A DNA stretch of 64,000 nt, taken from contig CAMQGK010000048.1 of NCBI GenBank assembly GCA_947000775.1, positions 3,355,001-3,419,000 of the forward strand, in the 5' to 3' direction. The position numbers were made by a program, and so were the translations under genes. The number at the start of each line of letters is the position of its first letter. Within the stretch, counting starts at the first letter, position 1. Origin of the DNA: Pterois miles. Taxonomy: Eukaryota; Chordata; Actinopteri; Perciformes; Scorpaenidae. Shown piece by piece: positions 34,179 to 45,969 of this stretch. The notes under the pieces were generated by a model that saw only the letters and a list, made by a program, of their open reading frames with translations, was not told the DNA's origin and did no database searches.

Positions 34179-35032
34179 GGAGGAGGGAGGAGGAGGGAGT
34201 TGAGGAGGAGGAATGAGGAGGGAGGAGGAAGGAGGAGGAGGAGGGAGGAGGAAGGAGGTGGGAGGAGGAAGTGGGGAGGAGGAGGAGGAGGAGGGAGGAG
34301 GTGGGGGGAGGAGGAGGAGGAGGGAGGAGGAGGAGGAGGGGGAGGGGGAGGAGGAGGAGGAGGGAGGAGGAAGGAGGAGGAGGAGGGAGGAGGAAGGAGG
34401 AGGGAGGAGGAAGAGGGAGGAGGAGGAGGAGGAGGGAGGAGGGAGGGGGAGGAGGAGGAGGAGGGAGGAGGAGGAGGGAGGAGGGAGGAGGAAGGAGGAG
34501 GGAGGAGGAAGAGTGGAGGAGGAGGGAGGAGGAGGGAGGAGGGAGTGGGGAGGAGGAGGAGGAGGAGGAGGAGGAGGGAGGAGGGAGGGAGTTGTGGGAG
34601 GAGGAAGAGTGGAGGAGGAGGAGGAGGAGGAGGGGTGGGATGAGGGAGGAGGAGGGGGGGGGAGGGGGAGGAGGAGGAGGAGGTGGGAGGAGGAGGTGGG
34701 GAGGAGGAAGAGGGAGGAGGAGGAGGAGGAGGAGGAGGTGGGAGGAGGAGGAGGAGGGGGGAGGAGGAGGAGGAGGAGGAGGAGGTGGGAGGAGGAGGAG
34801 GAAGTAGGGAGGAGGGAGGAGGAGGAGGTGGGAGGAGGAGGAGGAAGAGGGAGGGGGGAGGAGGAGGAGGGGGAGGAGGAGGAGGGGGAGGAGGAAGAGG
34901 AGGGAGGGGGAGGAGGAGGAGGAGGGAGGAGGAGGAGGAAGTGGGAGGAGGAGGGAGGAGGAAGGAGGGGGGAGGGGGAGGAGGGGGTGTGGAGGGAGGA
35001 GGGAGGAGGAGGGCTGGTATGCAGGAAGAAAG
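34179..35032. repeat. GGA-rich purine-only array
   Basis: About 850 bp of GGA and GGGA units with scattered T; the plus strand has almost no pyrimidine. Several frames stay open on both strands (poly-E/G/R, or poly-P/S/L on the minus strand), purely from composition. Confidence 0.96.
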
Positions 35033-35062
35033 CGCCTCATATGCAAGATGGCCAGTCAAGCA

Positions 35063-36891
35063 TGGGTGTAGTGGGTGTTGTGGGTGTTGTGGGTGTTGTG
35101 GGTGTTTTGGGTGTAGTGGGTGTTGTGGGTGTAGTGGGTGTTTTGGGTGTTGTGGGTGTTGTGGGTGTTGTGGGTGTTGTGGGTGTTTTGGGTGTTGTGG
35201 GTGTAGTGGGTGTTGTGGGTGTTGTGGGTGTAGTGGGTGTTGTGGGTGTAGTGGGTGTTGTGGGTGTTGTGGTTGTAGTGGGTGTTGTGGGTGTTGTGAG
35301 TGTTGTGGGTGTTGTGGGTGTAGTGGGTGTTGTGGGTGTAGTGGGTGTTGTGGGTGTAGTGGGTGTAGTTGGTGTAATGGGTGTAGTGGGTGTTGTGGGT
35401 GTAGTGGGTGTAGTGGGTGTTGTGAGTGTTGTGGGTGTAGTGGGTGTAGTGGGTGTAGTGGGTGTTGTGAGTGTTGTGGGTGTAGTGGGTGTAGTGGGTG
35501 TGTGGTGTTGTGGGTGTAGTGGGTGTAGTGGGTGTTGTGAGTGTTGTGGGTGTAGTGGGTGTTGTGGGTGTAGTGGGTGTTGTGGGTGTAGTGGGTGTTT
35601 TGGGTGTAGTGGGTGTAGTGGGTGTTGTGAGTGTTGTGGGTGTAGTGGGTGTTGTGGGTGTAGTGGGTGTTGTGGGTGTAGTGGGTGTTGTGGGTGTAGT
35701 GGGTGCTGTGGGTGTTGTGAGTGTTGTGGGTGTTGTGGGTATTGTGGGTGTTGTGGGTGTAGTGGGTGTTTTGGGTGCTGTGGGTGTAGTGGGTGTTGTG
35801 GGTGTAGTGGGTGTTGTGAGTGTTGTGGGTGTAGTGGGTGTAGTGGGTGTTTTGGGTGCTGTGGGTGTAGTGGGTGTTGTGGGTGTAGTGGGTGTTGTGG
35901 GTGTAGTGGGTGTTGTGGGTGTAGTGGGTGTTGTGGGTGTAGTGGGTGTAGTGGGTGTTGTGGGTGTAGTGGGTGTTGTGGGTGTAATGGGTGTAGTGGG
36001 TGTTGTGGGTGTAGTGGGTGTAGTGGGTGTTGTGGGTGTAGTGGGTGTAGTGGGTGTTGTGGGTGTAGTGGGTGTTGTGGGTGTAGTGGGTGTTGTTGGT
36101 GTAATGGGTGTAGTGGGTGTTGTGGGTGTAGTGGGTGTTGTGGGTGTAGTGGGGTGTTGTGGGGAGGGGTGTTGTGGGTGTTGTGGTTGTAGTGGGTGTT
36201 GTGGGTGTTGTGAGTGTTGTGGGTGTTGTGGGTGTTGTGGGTGTAGTGGGTGTAGTGGGTGTTGTGGGTGTAGTGGGTGTTGTGGGTGTAGTGGGTGTAG
36301 TTGGTGTAATGGGTGTAGTGGGTGTTGTGGGTGTAGTGGGTGTAGTGGGTGTTTTGAGTGTTGTGGGTGTTGTGGGTGTAGTGGTCATTGTGGGTGTAGT
36401 GGGTGTTGTGGGTGTAGTGGGTGTTTTGGGTGTTGTGGATGTAGTGGGTGTAGTGGGTGTTGTGGGTGTTGTGGGTGTAGTGGGTGTAATGGGTGTAGTG
36501 GGTGTAGTGGGTGTAGTGGGTGTAGTGGGTTTAGTGGGTGTTTTGGGTGCTGTGGGTGTTGTGAGTGTTGTGGGTGTTGTGGGTGTTTTGGGTGTAGTGG
36601 GTGTTGTGGGTGTAGTGGGTGTAGTGGGTGTAGTGGGTGTAGTGAGTGTTGTGGGTGTAGTGGGTGTAGTGGGTGTAGTGGGTGTAGTGGGTGCTGTGGG
36701 TGTAGTGGGTGTAGTGGGTGTAGTGGGTGTTGTGGGTGTAGTGGGTGTAGTGGGTGTAGTGGGTGCTGTGGGTGTAGTGGGTGTGGGTGTTGTGGGTGTA
36801 GTGGGTGTTGTGAGTGTTGTGGGTGTAGTGGGTGTTGTGGGTGTAGTGGGTGTTGTGGGTGTAGTGGGTGTAGTGGGTGTTGTGGTTGGGT
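35063..36891. repeat. 1.8 kb G/T-only minisatellite, 9-bp unit
   Basis: About 200 units of GGGTGTTGT or GGGTGTAGT, head to tail, with rare variants (GGGTGTTTT, GAGTGTTGT, TGGTGTAAT). GGG runs recur every nine bases over the whole length. The 482-, 659- and 925-codon frames read GV, GC or TP/HY repeats and are not genes. Confidence 0.97.
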
Positions 36892-38029
36892 GTATTGGTA
36901 TATGTACTGTCATTATGTTTTGTGTGGACTAAACAGCAGTCAGTAGACCTTTGTGAATATTATGTGTAAGATATATTCTTCCTAGTCTGTAGTAGTTCAG
37001 CCAACTGATGATAACTCGAGAGCACCTGTTAACGGAGTCGTCCTCTGTGGTCGACCGCTGACACGATAACAGACACCAGATCAGATCTCTGTCTGTCTCT
37101 CACCATGTTGTTGGTCCAGCTTACATCAGCTTGGCATCTCTCTGTACCACATCACCCGGCTGCTAAAGGCTCAGTCTAACAGTAACATGACTGGTGCCTA
37201 AAGACCCCTCTCCCCTTAAAAAAGGCAAAATTGTGTCTTTGAAAAAGAGGGTGGGGTGGAAACGGTTAAATTCATTATAACCCGGCAGGGCCGAGTTCTG
37301 ACGAGGCATCATTTACAAAAATATACAACACAACACCTCAGAGGAGTGTCTTTACTAATAAGCCCTATCAAACACTGCTAATCCCAGTTCTTGTTCGAGT
37401 AAAGCTGGATGAAGAGCAGAGCATAGAGGAATTGTTTTAACATGTCCTTAACGTTTTTCTTTATGCAATGAAATTAAACAGCTCTGAAGAAAAGAGCATG
37501 TTACACTAAAGCCTCATAAAACTAATGAACGTAACAAAAATGACTTGGAGCAAATGGAACAGAAAGAAAATCATAATCATCTGTCACTGCAGTTTTCTTA
37601 AACTATAATATTTCTGTTTGGTTTATGAAAACAACAAGCACAAATGTAATGTTTCGTGGAAGCTGTTGGTGTGTGTTAGCGTTAGTGTGAGGACTTCCAA
37701 CCACGAGGCATCGCAGCGACTGACGGCATCGTCGCAGCGACTGACGGCGTCGTCACAGCGACGCACCAACAGTCCTGTGATGCTTAATTATGTTACTTTA
37801 CTCTCCTCTGCCTAATAGGCAGGAATGTTCAATGACAGCTCGTACATCACTGTACTGGTCGTACGGCTGCAGTGGGAACTACATACATTATTATTACCAC
37901 TGTATGTTTCTGCAAACCTCAGATATTCTGAACAAAAAATACATTTCATATTTCTACATACGTGTATATAAATGTTAAATGAAGTGTTTTAACCACTTGT
38001 GACACTTTTGCCGTTTTTGAAACTGCATT
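36892..38029. other. Intergenic with a short CpG-rich 21-bp repeat
   Basis: At 37,709-37,768, nearly three copies of CGCAGCGACTGACGGCATCG plus one base. Nothing else is supported. Confidence 0.6.
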
Positions 38030-38110
38030 TTCAATTATGTTTATGTTTAGGCAACAAAATGCCTTGGCTAGGTTTAATAAAAGATCATGTTTTGGGCTAA
38101 AATAAAACGT
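38030..38110. repeat. Dispersed repeat copy
   Basis: GTTTAGGCAACAAAATGCCT and GATCATGTTTTGGGCTAAAA are an inverted relative of the repeat at 28,676-28,735. Confidence 0.6.
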
Positions 38111-38289
38111 TTGACCCTCCATCCATCCTAACTCCTCCCACACAGACTGAGAACCAGCCCTGGTGTTCTGGTCCCGACCGGCCCACAGACGTCACCCACC
38201 TTCACAGTCACATATCAGCGGCGCCGCTGACTAGAAACACTAAAGCTGGGATTGAGGTTTCAGAGAGAGGAAACGTGGTAAATAGATAC

Positions 38290-38409
38290 CTTCAACAAGC
38301 AGCGTATTGTCCACTTTGATGACCAGGCCTTTCCTGGAGGACATGGAGTAGACAGCTACAGGAGTCAGCTGAGGGAGTCCTTGCATGCCCCCCTTAGGGA
38401 AAATACTGG
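38290..38409 (-). CDS. Candidate internal exon of an unidentified gene
   Basis: On the minus strand, CTTTTACAG precedes base 38,409 and GAAG|GTATCT follows base 38,290, giving a 120-bp phase 1-1 segment without stops. It encodes SIFPKGGMQGLPQLTPVAVY followed by SMSSRKGLVIKVDNTLLVE. The composition is protein-like, with alternating hydrophobic strands, and a phase 1-1 length of 120 is typical of an exchangeable module exon. The acceptor's pyrimidine tract is weak. I do not recognise the family and found no partner exon. It could be a relic exon, or chance. Confidence 0.35.
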
Positions 38410-38839
38410 CTGTAAAAGCCCACATTTGGTTCCTCTGGCACATCCTAATGCCGTTCTTCCATCACACACACTGATCGTAATCATTACGTACTTTAATGAG
38501 CTTCCTGTCTGATAATTATTGTAACGGAGAATCAGTGTGTTTTAGTCCACACAGTCTGTAAATAGCTATTAATATTGAAATATTACTGACTGATCAGAAC
38601 TTAATCATTTGAATAAAAATCATTAGGCCTAGACTTCTGGCTTAAAACTATGCAACGTGTTTTGTGAGCATTAGGCTAGGTAAATATTTTTTATTATTAC
38701 TTACACATATTACCATTTATCATTTAATTCTTCTGAAAATAGTTTTAAAAAGTTATGGTGAACACTTCCTGTAATTATTTCACATAAATGACGAGAACAT
38801 TGTGTGATAAATTACAGTAATTTCATTCTCCCCCCTCCA
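38410..38839. other. Intergenic, nothing recognised
   Basis: AT-rich sequence, no supported feature. Confidence 0.5.
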
Positions 38840-39230
38840 TGTTTTTATGTTCATATCGCTGATGAGGCTCATGACTCTGCCAGAGAAGCTGATATGGAGG
38901 AGGCAGAGCAGAGGACCGCCGCTGGGGAGAAGCTCCACTACGCAGCAAAGACTCTCAGTGTGTAAAGGAGTAAAATGTAGACGGACCGGTACTGCGTACC
39001 GGGGAGTACCGGCCCACTACCAACCCTGGCAGAGGCACATTCATGGATCTGATGCTGACAGATCTCATTAACAGCCCTGAGTCCGTTTAGAGAATAACAA
39101 CAGGTCGATCTACCTGTTTTATGGGCTGCTTAGATTAAAAAATAGATTAAAATGAAAGACAGGTGGCCTGTGGAAAAGAGCCTGGTGTGCCAGATGGCCA
39201 GTCCAGCATTTTCAGTGTGGGAGTTCATAC
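38840..39230. repeat. Repeat copy related to the flanks of the GGA and G/T arrays
   Basis: CCAGAGAAGCTGATATGGAG followed by GAGGCAG (38,880-38,907) matches the left edge of the GGA array (CCAGAGAACCTGATATGGAG, 34,163-34,182). CAGATGGCCAGTCCAGCATT (39,191-39,210) matches the left edge of the 9-bp array (GATGGCCAGTCAAGCAT). Here the interval is about 310 bp of ordinary sequence, including TACTGCGTACCGGGGAGTAC. The class is unknown. Confidence 0.65.
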
Positions 39231-40261
39231 CTCAGACCAGCACACTCAGTTGCACTATACTGTATAATTAAAGCTTTCTTGTAGTCTGCAGTCTGTACTA
39301 TTCTGCACCACCTCACAATGTGTTTTTGTACACCATCATCCTGCCGGCCCACTCTGGAGTTATGGGCTTGTTTCTGGCTGTTTCTCCTTCAGGTCAGCAG
39401 CAAACCGGTCTACTGGCTGCTGCTGCTGCTCCATAGAGGAGTTTGGCACATTCGACTTTGTTAGCAGTATAGTTTTTCTTTCCTGGCCTTTTCAGCACTC
39501 CCTCATCTCCTTCTCTTCTCTTCTAGTCTTCTTCTACCTGGGCTGTGGTGTCCTCTCAGGTAGGCCTGATGCCGAACATCATCACACAGTTCAGGGGTCA
39601 CATGGCGCATGTGTCTACTGTTTATTATGGTGTGAGGTTATTAAAGACCGTAACGTGAATCCGAGAGGGAAAAGAAAGGAAGACGTCTGCGTACGTGTGA
39701 AAGTGAATGTGAAAACAAATCCACTCACACACTTCCCATCCCAAGAGTTTCAATCCATTCACAGTCAGCTGAGTGGAAGGGTCACTTCAGCATCACGGAC
39801 CGCAAATTACTTATTGTGAGACATCCACATTCACCCCAATTCTCTAGTAATTTTCACCACTTTCTTTCATTTCTGTCTGTCTTTCACCTTTTGTAAATCG
39901 AGGAAAACTAACAAATCTGCCTTGAGGGTGATCACAGCGTCTTTACTGCCTCTTGGTACATTGATTGTTGAAGCCACACACCAATTCAAACAAATTTTGA
40001 ACCATGAAATTGGATGACCATGGACAGGTTAGGTTCTCCCTCTGGCAGATCATTCATCAGTTTATCAGCCTGCCTGCTGTTTCATTTACTCGGCACTCCA
40101 GCTGTCATGTGAACACCAGAGATGCTTTTCAGGCTTACCAACCAAATATCGCTGCTATTTCCAGTTTACGAGATGCAGCATGAAGGCATCAACTAGAAAT
40201 CAGAGGGCATGAAAGAAAGAAGAGAACTGTGAGACAGCCGTCAGTCTGCTCATTATACAGC
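39231..40261. other. Intergenic with a possible micro-exon at 39,527-39,559
   Basis: CTCCTTCTCTTCTCTTCTAG is an excellent acceptor, followed after 33 bp by a CAG|GTAGGC donor. One frame reads FFYLGCGVLS, membrane-like. No flanking exon is identified. The rest is unassigned. Confidence 0.3.
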
Positions 40262-40320
40262 TAACCAGGACCAGGACTAACGAGGACCAGGACTAACCAG
40301 GACCAGGACTAACCAGGACA
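40262..40320. repeat. 16-bp tandem repeat
   Basis: Nearly four copies of AACCAGGACCAGGACT. Confidence 0.9.
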
Positions 40321-40429
40321 AGGACTGGAAAACACAAAGCAGGGAGGGTCAGAAACAACCAGCTGACATATTGGCCTGCAAGCACACTCACACTGTCTAT
40401 AAAATAGACATAAAATATATGAAATATTT

Positions 40430-40520
40430 TCCTAAACCTAACCAACTAAACCTTGGAACTATGTTGGAAGTTTATTTTGAAAAGACACTATGCATGTAAT
40501 GAGCTAGGGGGCAATTTAGC
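40430..40520. repeat. Dispersed repeat copy
   Basis: TTGGAAGTTTATTTTGAAAA followed by GACACTATGCATGTAA repeats the sequence at 28,765-28,800. Confidence 0.65.
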
Positions 40521-41489
40521 GTCGAGCCACTGACCAATCTGTTGGATTTACTATCTATTACTGCAGTAAATCTTTCTGTGACTTCCAGTATTCACCTTTG
40601 CCTTTGTTGCATTATTGCACAGAGCAGGTTGATAATTATTAATCAATTAATATCCAATATGTATCCATAATTAATAACTCAAAATTATTCATTCTAAACA
40701 ATGAATTATTGTAAATTGTGAGGGAAAGTAGTGACACTCAACTTCAGAGATTACCTACAGTTGGCTTTCATATCAGAATTTACCCAGCAGCCAACTCGTT
40801 TTATAAAAACAGGGAAAATTATCAAATTTGATAATAAACAATTGAGTTTCATAATCTCAGAGTTTCTTCGGAGTTACTGGCCTGGTGAACTGGGATTTGA
40901 ATAGTTTATATATACACACAAAATCAAGTAACCAAGTGTGTTTATTAGACGAACTACATGACTACAGTACTAATGGAGTATAGTTGAATAAATAATAGCA
41001 CAAAAGGAAAGAAATTAGAAAAATGAATAAAGAATAACTGAAGGAATAAAGTGAACAAAATGATGATGGACAGAAAGAAATTAAAGGATCAGGTCATTTC
41101 AATGACTGATATCTCTCTGATTGGATTTGATGTTTGCCTCTCAACTAAATTTAGTTTTAATATTAATGTTTGATATTATTAAGAGTTTAAGAAGCACCAG
41201 GAAAGACTGAGAAGTAATCCCAGCTTATAAATTTAGAGTATAGTATAGAGAGAATTCACGGGTGGATTTCCTAATTCCTCTTCTGTCTAATTTTAATGAT
41301 CAATTTTTTAAATTGACCTTATCTATTGTATTGACTGGCTGGCGACACCGGCGCATCCTGGACTCAGGAGCTACTGGCAGCAGAGCAGAGACAGCTGATC
41401 TTTGGACCATGTCGGAGGTTTGCTTCTCCTTTCAGGGAGGCTGGGTGGCGAAATGAGCCGGCGTGAGGCGCCGGCCTTGGTCATAGGAC
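40521..41489. other. AT-rich intergenic, possible LTR-like repeat
   Basis: The 40,630-41,060 stretch, with repeated AATTATTAATCAATTAAT-type words, vaguely resembles non-coding parts of fish retroelements. I see no defined ends. Confidence 0.35.
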
Positions 41490-41767
41490 AAGAAGAAGAA
41501 GAAGAAGAAGGGTGTCCTTTATTAGTCACGGGGAAAGGTTCCGGTCATGCAGCCGCCACACAGCACAGCAAATGGAGAGATGCCAGAGTGAGGGGGCTGC
41601 TCCTGACAAGGGCCCCGAGAGGTGGGGGGGGGGGGGCGTGGTGCGGGGGGACCTGGGGGGGGCCAAGAGGGAAAATGCCCTTCCAGCTCAGTTCCTGGGC
41701 TGACTTGAACCGGTGACCCTCCGGTTCCCAAGCCAACTCCCTACAGACTGAGCTACTGCCGCCCCCA
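41490..41767 (-). mobile_element. tRNA-derived SINE, copy 1
   Basis: Minus-strand head GGCGGCAGTAGCTCAGTCTG, box B-like GGTTCAAGTC, a body ending in the CTTTATTAGTC tail module, and a final (CTT)n run (AAG on plus, 41,491-41,510). Same family and orientation as 42,397-42,740. It is slightly shortened inside and carries a G-rich expansion at 41,622-41,660. Confidence 0.88.
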
Positions 41768-42396
41768 ACGAAGGGCTCGTCCGGGACCACGAGCAGTCCC
41801 TGTCCTGGTCATGTTCTGTATCAACCCCCCCTTCCCTGGTTTTTGGCCCCGAGCCCGAGGGGGTAAAGCAGAGGGCAGCTCCAGGAGCTGAAGAACCCCC
41901 AGACTCGCTGTGGCTTCCTGTTATCAGCTGAGAAAAGGGTGCAGCGTTTCGTTGGCGGGAAAACAGCATTCTCCTCCCATCTGACAGCTTAAGCTTCTTT
42001 TGCTTGATTAAAGCTAGTTAATTTGTTTCACATGATTAATTCTTTCATATTTGAAATCTGGGCTTCATCTGTTTCATATACATATCAAAATTCAGGATAT
42101 AAATTACTGAATAAAACCCGATAAACTGAATTAAAAGGAATCAACTAATTATACAACATAGACATACAAACACTGCACAGACAGGTGTTTGGATGTTAAT
42201 ATCTGAGTGTTGTTAAATGAAGGGATGAGATATCAAACCGTCACCCAGTGGAGACGAGAACATCCCCCTGCAGGGTCGATGACATTAAAGGTACCAACAT
42301 AACATGAAACCTGTAAACAGAGTTCATTAGCATGAAATTAATTTCATATGTTCTAAGCATGTAGAAATTTATATCTGGTTCACAATCAACAGATAA
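41768..42396. other. Intergenic between two SINEs, nothing recognised
   Basis: No supported feature. Confidence 0.5.
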
Positions 42397-42740
42397 AGAA
42401 GAAGAAGAAGAAGAAGAAGATAACCTTTATTGTCCCGCGAGGGGAAATTCAACTTTTACACTCTGTTTGTTAACTTATACACGGTACGTGCAGACCCGAA
42501 ACACACACATGCACATGCATAATGGAGAGATGTCAGAGTGATGGGGCTGCTCCTGAAAAGGGCCCCGGGAGGTGGGGGGTTTGGGGCTTTGCCGGGGGGA
42601 CCCCGGGAGGGGCCAAAGGGGAAAACTGGCACCTCTCCAGCTACCAGTTCACACTCAGTTCTTGGTCCATGTCGGGACTTGAACCGGTGACCCTCCGGTT
42701 CCCAAGCCAACTCCCTACAGACTGAGCTACTGCCGCCCCC
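42397..42740 (-). mobile_element. tRNA-derived SINE, copy 2 (full length)
   Basis: Complete layout on the minus strand: tRNA-like head at 42,740-42,665, unrelated body (CTCCATTATGCATGTGCATG region), tail TGAATTTCCCCTCGCGGGAC and AATAAAGGTTAT, then (CTT)n. The tail module is shared with otherwise different retroposons in this window. Confidence 0.9.
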
Positions 42741-43315
42741 AAAACAGCATCTGTCAGAAGTGGGATAAAGGTGTAATACATTTCAACTAGATTACAATAG
42801 ATATCAAATATAAGATTAGCTGAAGCATTAAGCGTGCTCCTAACTTTCTTTTGTTGAGACCATATACAGTATGTGTATAATATACACACATACATATATT
42901 GATGTAGCAGGATCTCATCAACTTAAGGGAAGTCCTTATTTTAACTTGCTTTAGTTGAATTTGTTATGTCAACAACTTCCTGTCATTAGAGCATGTTAGT
43001 AAAGCAGAACACGTTCATTCATGTGTTTTTAATGGTGATAATGTCGTCCACTTGTTTTTAGAGAGTGATCAAGTGTTTGACTTGTTGACCTGTAACTCAT
43101 AAAAACTTCACTTGGACGGGGCGTTATGAGGCTGGTTGTAAATCAGTTATTAATTAGTATTTAATTAGAGTTTCACCACTCAGCTCCCTGAGAGGTCAAG
43201 TAAAGAGATAGATATACTGTAGATTTGTCATTGTTTTCATTATCACGTTTCATGTTCTTCATCTTTCAGTCATCATTCGCTGCACCTTGCAACACCACTA
43301 GTCATAAACCTGCTA
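42741..43315. other. Intergenic, nothing recognised
   Basis: No supported feature. Confidence 0.5.
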
Positions 43316-43640
43316 CTGTGACGTCTGGTTCAGGGAGTCACAGGTAACCAAAACCAAACCAGGTATAAGATCAATACAGTCTTTAATAGAGCAGAGGTCG
43401 GTACACAGGTAATCAATCCAGCAGGCAACCAGATCAAGAAACGGCAAGCAAAAGGCAGGGTCGAAAAAGAGGCAGAGGTTCAGGAACACAGACGCAGCAC
43501 GAGGAAAAACCACGAGGACGAACATCACCGTGAGGATCAATTACAAACCGGCAACGTGAGGAGGGGAGCACACACATGATATACCAGAGGGGAGTGATTG
43601 AACAGACACAGGTGGACACAATCAGGGGCGGGGCTACAAT
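43316..43640. repeat. Dispersed repeat, probably retroelement non-coding
   Basis: CAGGTAATCAATCCAGCAGG, GCAAAAGGCAGGGTCGAAAA and GGTGGACACAATCAGGGGCG resemble non-coding sequence I recall beside fish LTR elements. No coding or terminal features are visible. Confidence 0.35.
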
Positions 43641-45969
43641 CAGAACACCTGTGCAGCGATGGAAAGTAGGTCAGTGGGTGTGGCAGAAGAGAAGGAGAGC
43701 CTCATGGTAACTGGGGACAATGAGTGGTCAACAAATGAGGAGAAAAATGCCAGAAAGGACAAAAGCAACAAGACCAAAATTGATTTATTGGTCCAAATTG
43801 GTTTGGAAAATTTTGGGATGGCAACAGCCAAACACGTGGCCTGATACACTGCATAGAGGCTGAGGAATAGAAATATAAGTGAATGTCAAGTGATGTGTTC
43901 GGGGGATGGGGGACGTAAGGAAGGATGATTGAACTGTTCAAAGACTGTCCTTGAGAAGCCGTTAATATGAGCTCCGACGATGAAGCTTAAGTGTGACATT
44001 GTTCTGTATTTCTGATGAGAGAGCGGTTTATCAAGACAAGTGAAGTGTGTCCTCTGTGCCATTAGTGGACTGCTGTAATTTATCAAAATGCACAGATGCA
44101 CTACAATATGACCAAACCTTTATATAATACAAACTGTTTATTATGACATTTGGTAAAGCTGCACAACAATGTACAAAACTAAAATGAAAAATAAAGGAAG
44201 GAAATTAAAGAGAGACAGTAAAGATGGAAGGAGAGGATGGGCGATAAAAACAACACTGTACTAACAGAAGTTATCTGGCTTTTACTATATTAACACAGCC
44301 TGGATCCAAGTCACTGTATGTCACTGGGTTTAATGCATCAGTGTATTTAAATTAGGACGTTAGTGAGGTGTATCTGCCGTCTGACAGCTCAACACACTGC
44401 TAATTAATAATGAAGTTACTGAAGCTGGCTATCCATCATCGTGATTACATGATTCAGATATCATAATAATAAGCAGAAGGTCAGTGGTGGGTTCACAGCA
44501 GATATCTACAATAATATCTGAAACATCACAATGTTAAAATAAGCCCCAAAACATGTAGTTTTAGTTGATTTTCCAACACCACTGACGGATAACTGACGTC
44601 AATAACCTTATAAGCCACAAACACAACTAGTGTGTCCCGGCGTGTGCATCGCTTTTCTAGATGCTGCGCATGTGTCTGTGCATTGGTGATGTTTCTGTCA
44701 TTTGCTTGTGTTATTTGCATGTGTTTTCTTAAACTGCATTTTTCTTAAACTGCGTTTTCTCTCAGGGCCACCATACCGTACGTATCACATACTGTATATC
44801 CAAATTATTTATGCAAATAAACTTCCACAGTTTTCTGTATTGGCAACACATGTCTGTGTTTGGTTGTGTTTCTGTGCTCTCTGTATTTGCTCTTCTGGGT
44901 CTGAAATGTGTTTTTGTGTTGTTTGTGTTTTCTATTGGCAGAGCATGGTGTTTTCTTCTATAGCGACAGGACATTTCTGTATTTGTCTGTAGTTTTTGTA
45001 TTTGGTGATCTTTGTTTTATTTTTATTGCATATGCATTAAGTTGATGATAATGTTTTTCTAAATTTCCATGTGTTTTGTGTATTTCCTTACAATGCGTGA
45101 CATTATAGTACTTCCCAGGGATCATTAAGCATCAGTTTGTTGGTCTCTTTCCTGCTAATGTCAACCCCACTGCAGAGGGTAGATTATAAAATCCTCTCTT
45201 CCCATGCAGCAAACACTTTATTCATGAACTTATTTTCAGGACAGCTGATATTTAGAAGAGCAATAAGAGGAAGTACTTCATTAACTGCGAGGTGTGCACG
45301 GTTCACAGCAGTGAAAATGATCTTTTATTGACATCATATCAGCAACATTACTACAGTTTCAATGTCTGTACCTGTAGAATATGTCAAAAAGTAGATTTAT
45401 TTAAAAATAAACACTTCCTGTTTATGTTTCAAAAATAAAAGTGCACAAGATTTTTTTATGTGAACAAAATTCCTTGATTTGTTAACACAAGGCTTTTATT
45501 CTGAAATATTTACAGGACCGTGTTTTTACGTTTTTCTGTCTAAAATAAATGTAAATGACATCTATAATGAAATGGCTACTCACTTGCCCTGTCTGGTGTG
45601 GCCTGTTTGGGGTTTGGTGCCTTGCTCAAGGGCCAGGAACACTAGAAGTCAGTCCGAGTCGGGGTGCTGAGAGAAAGTCTGTATATTGATATCATATTAA
45701 ATGTTGTGTGAAATCCTTTTTTTACGTTTAGGGGAGCCAGGAGGGGAACTCACACTGCGCTGCTATAGCGGCTGGAAATCTGCTAAAAACTCTCATAACT
45801 GAATCAGTGTCTCCTTCCAGAGGACTGGAGAGGAAACGGTAAAGACCAAGGCTGGAAAATCAGTTAACAGACTGAAGTTAACAGAATTTCACGGTCGCGG
45901 CGAAGCAGAGAAAACTACTGAAAACATGGCGGAGGAGGGAGGGGCCAGCAGAAGAGGAGGGGCTGAAGA
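43641..45969. other. Intergenic, nothing recognised
   Basis: A T/G-rich low-complexity part at 44,700-45,010 (TGTGTTTTCTTAAACTGC, repeated in part). No supported gene. Confidence 0.45.

Noticed and set aside
34003..36946. Very long open frames (925, 659, 482, 347, 278 codons) on both strands
   Set aside because: They consist only of translated GGA, GGGTGTTGT and related units (poly-GV, GC, TP, HY, PS), change character at each array boundary, and overlap one another in several frames. They are products of stop-free repeats.
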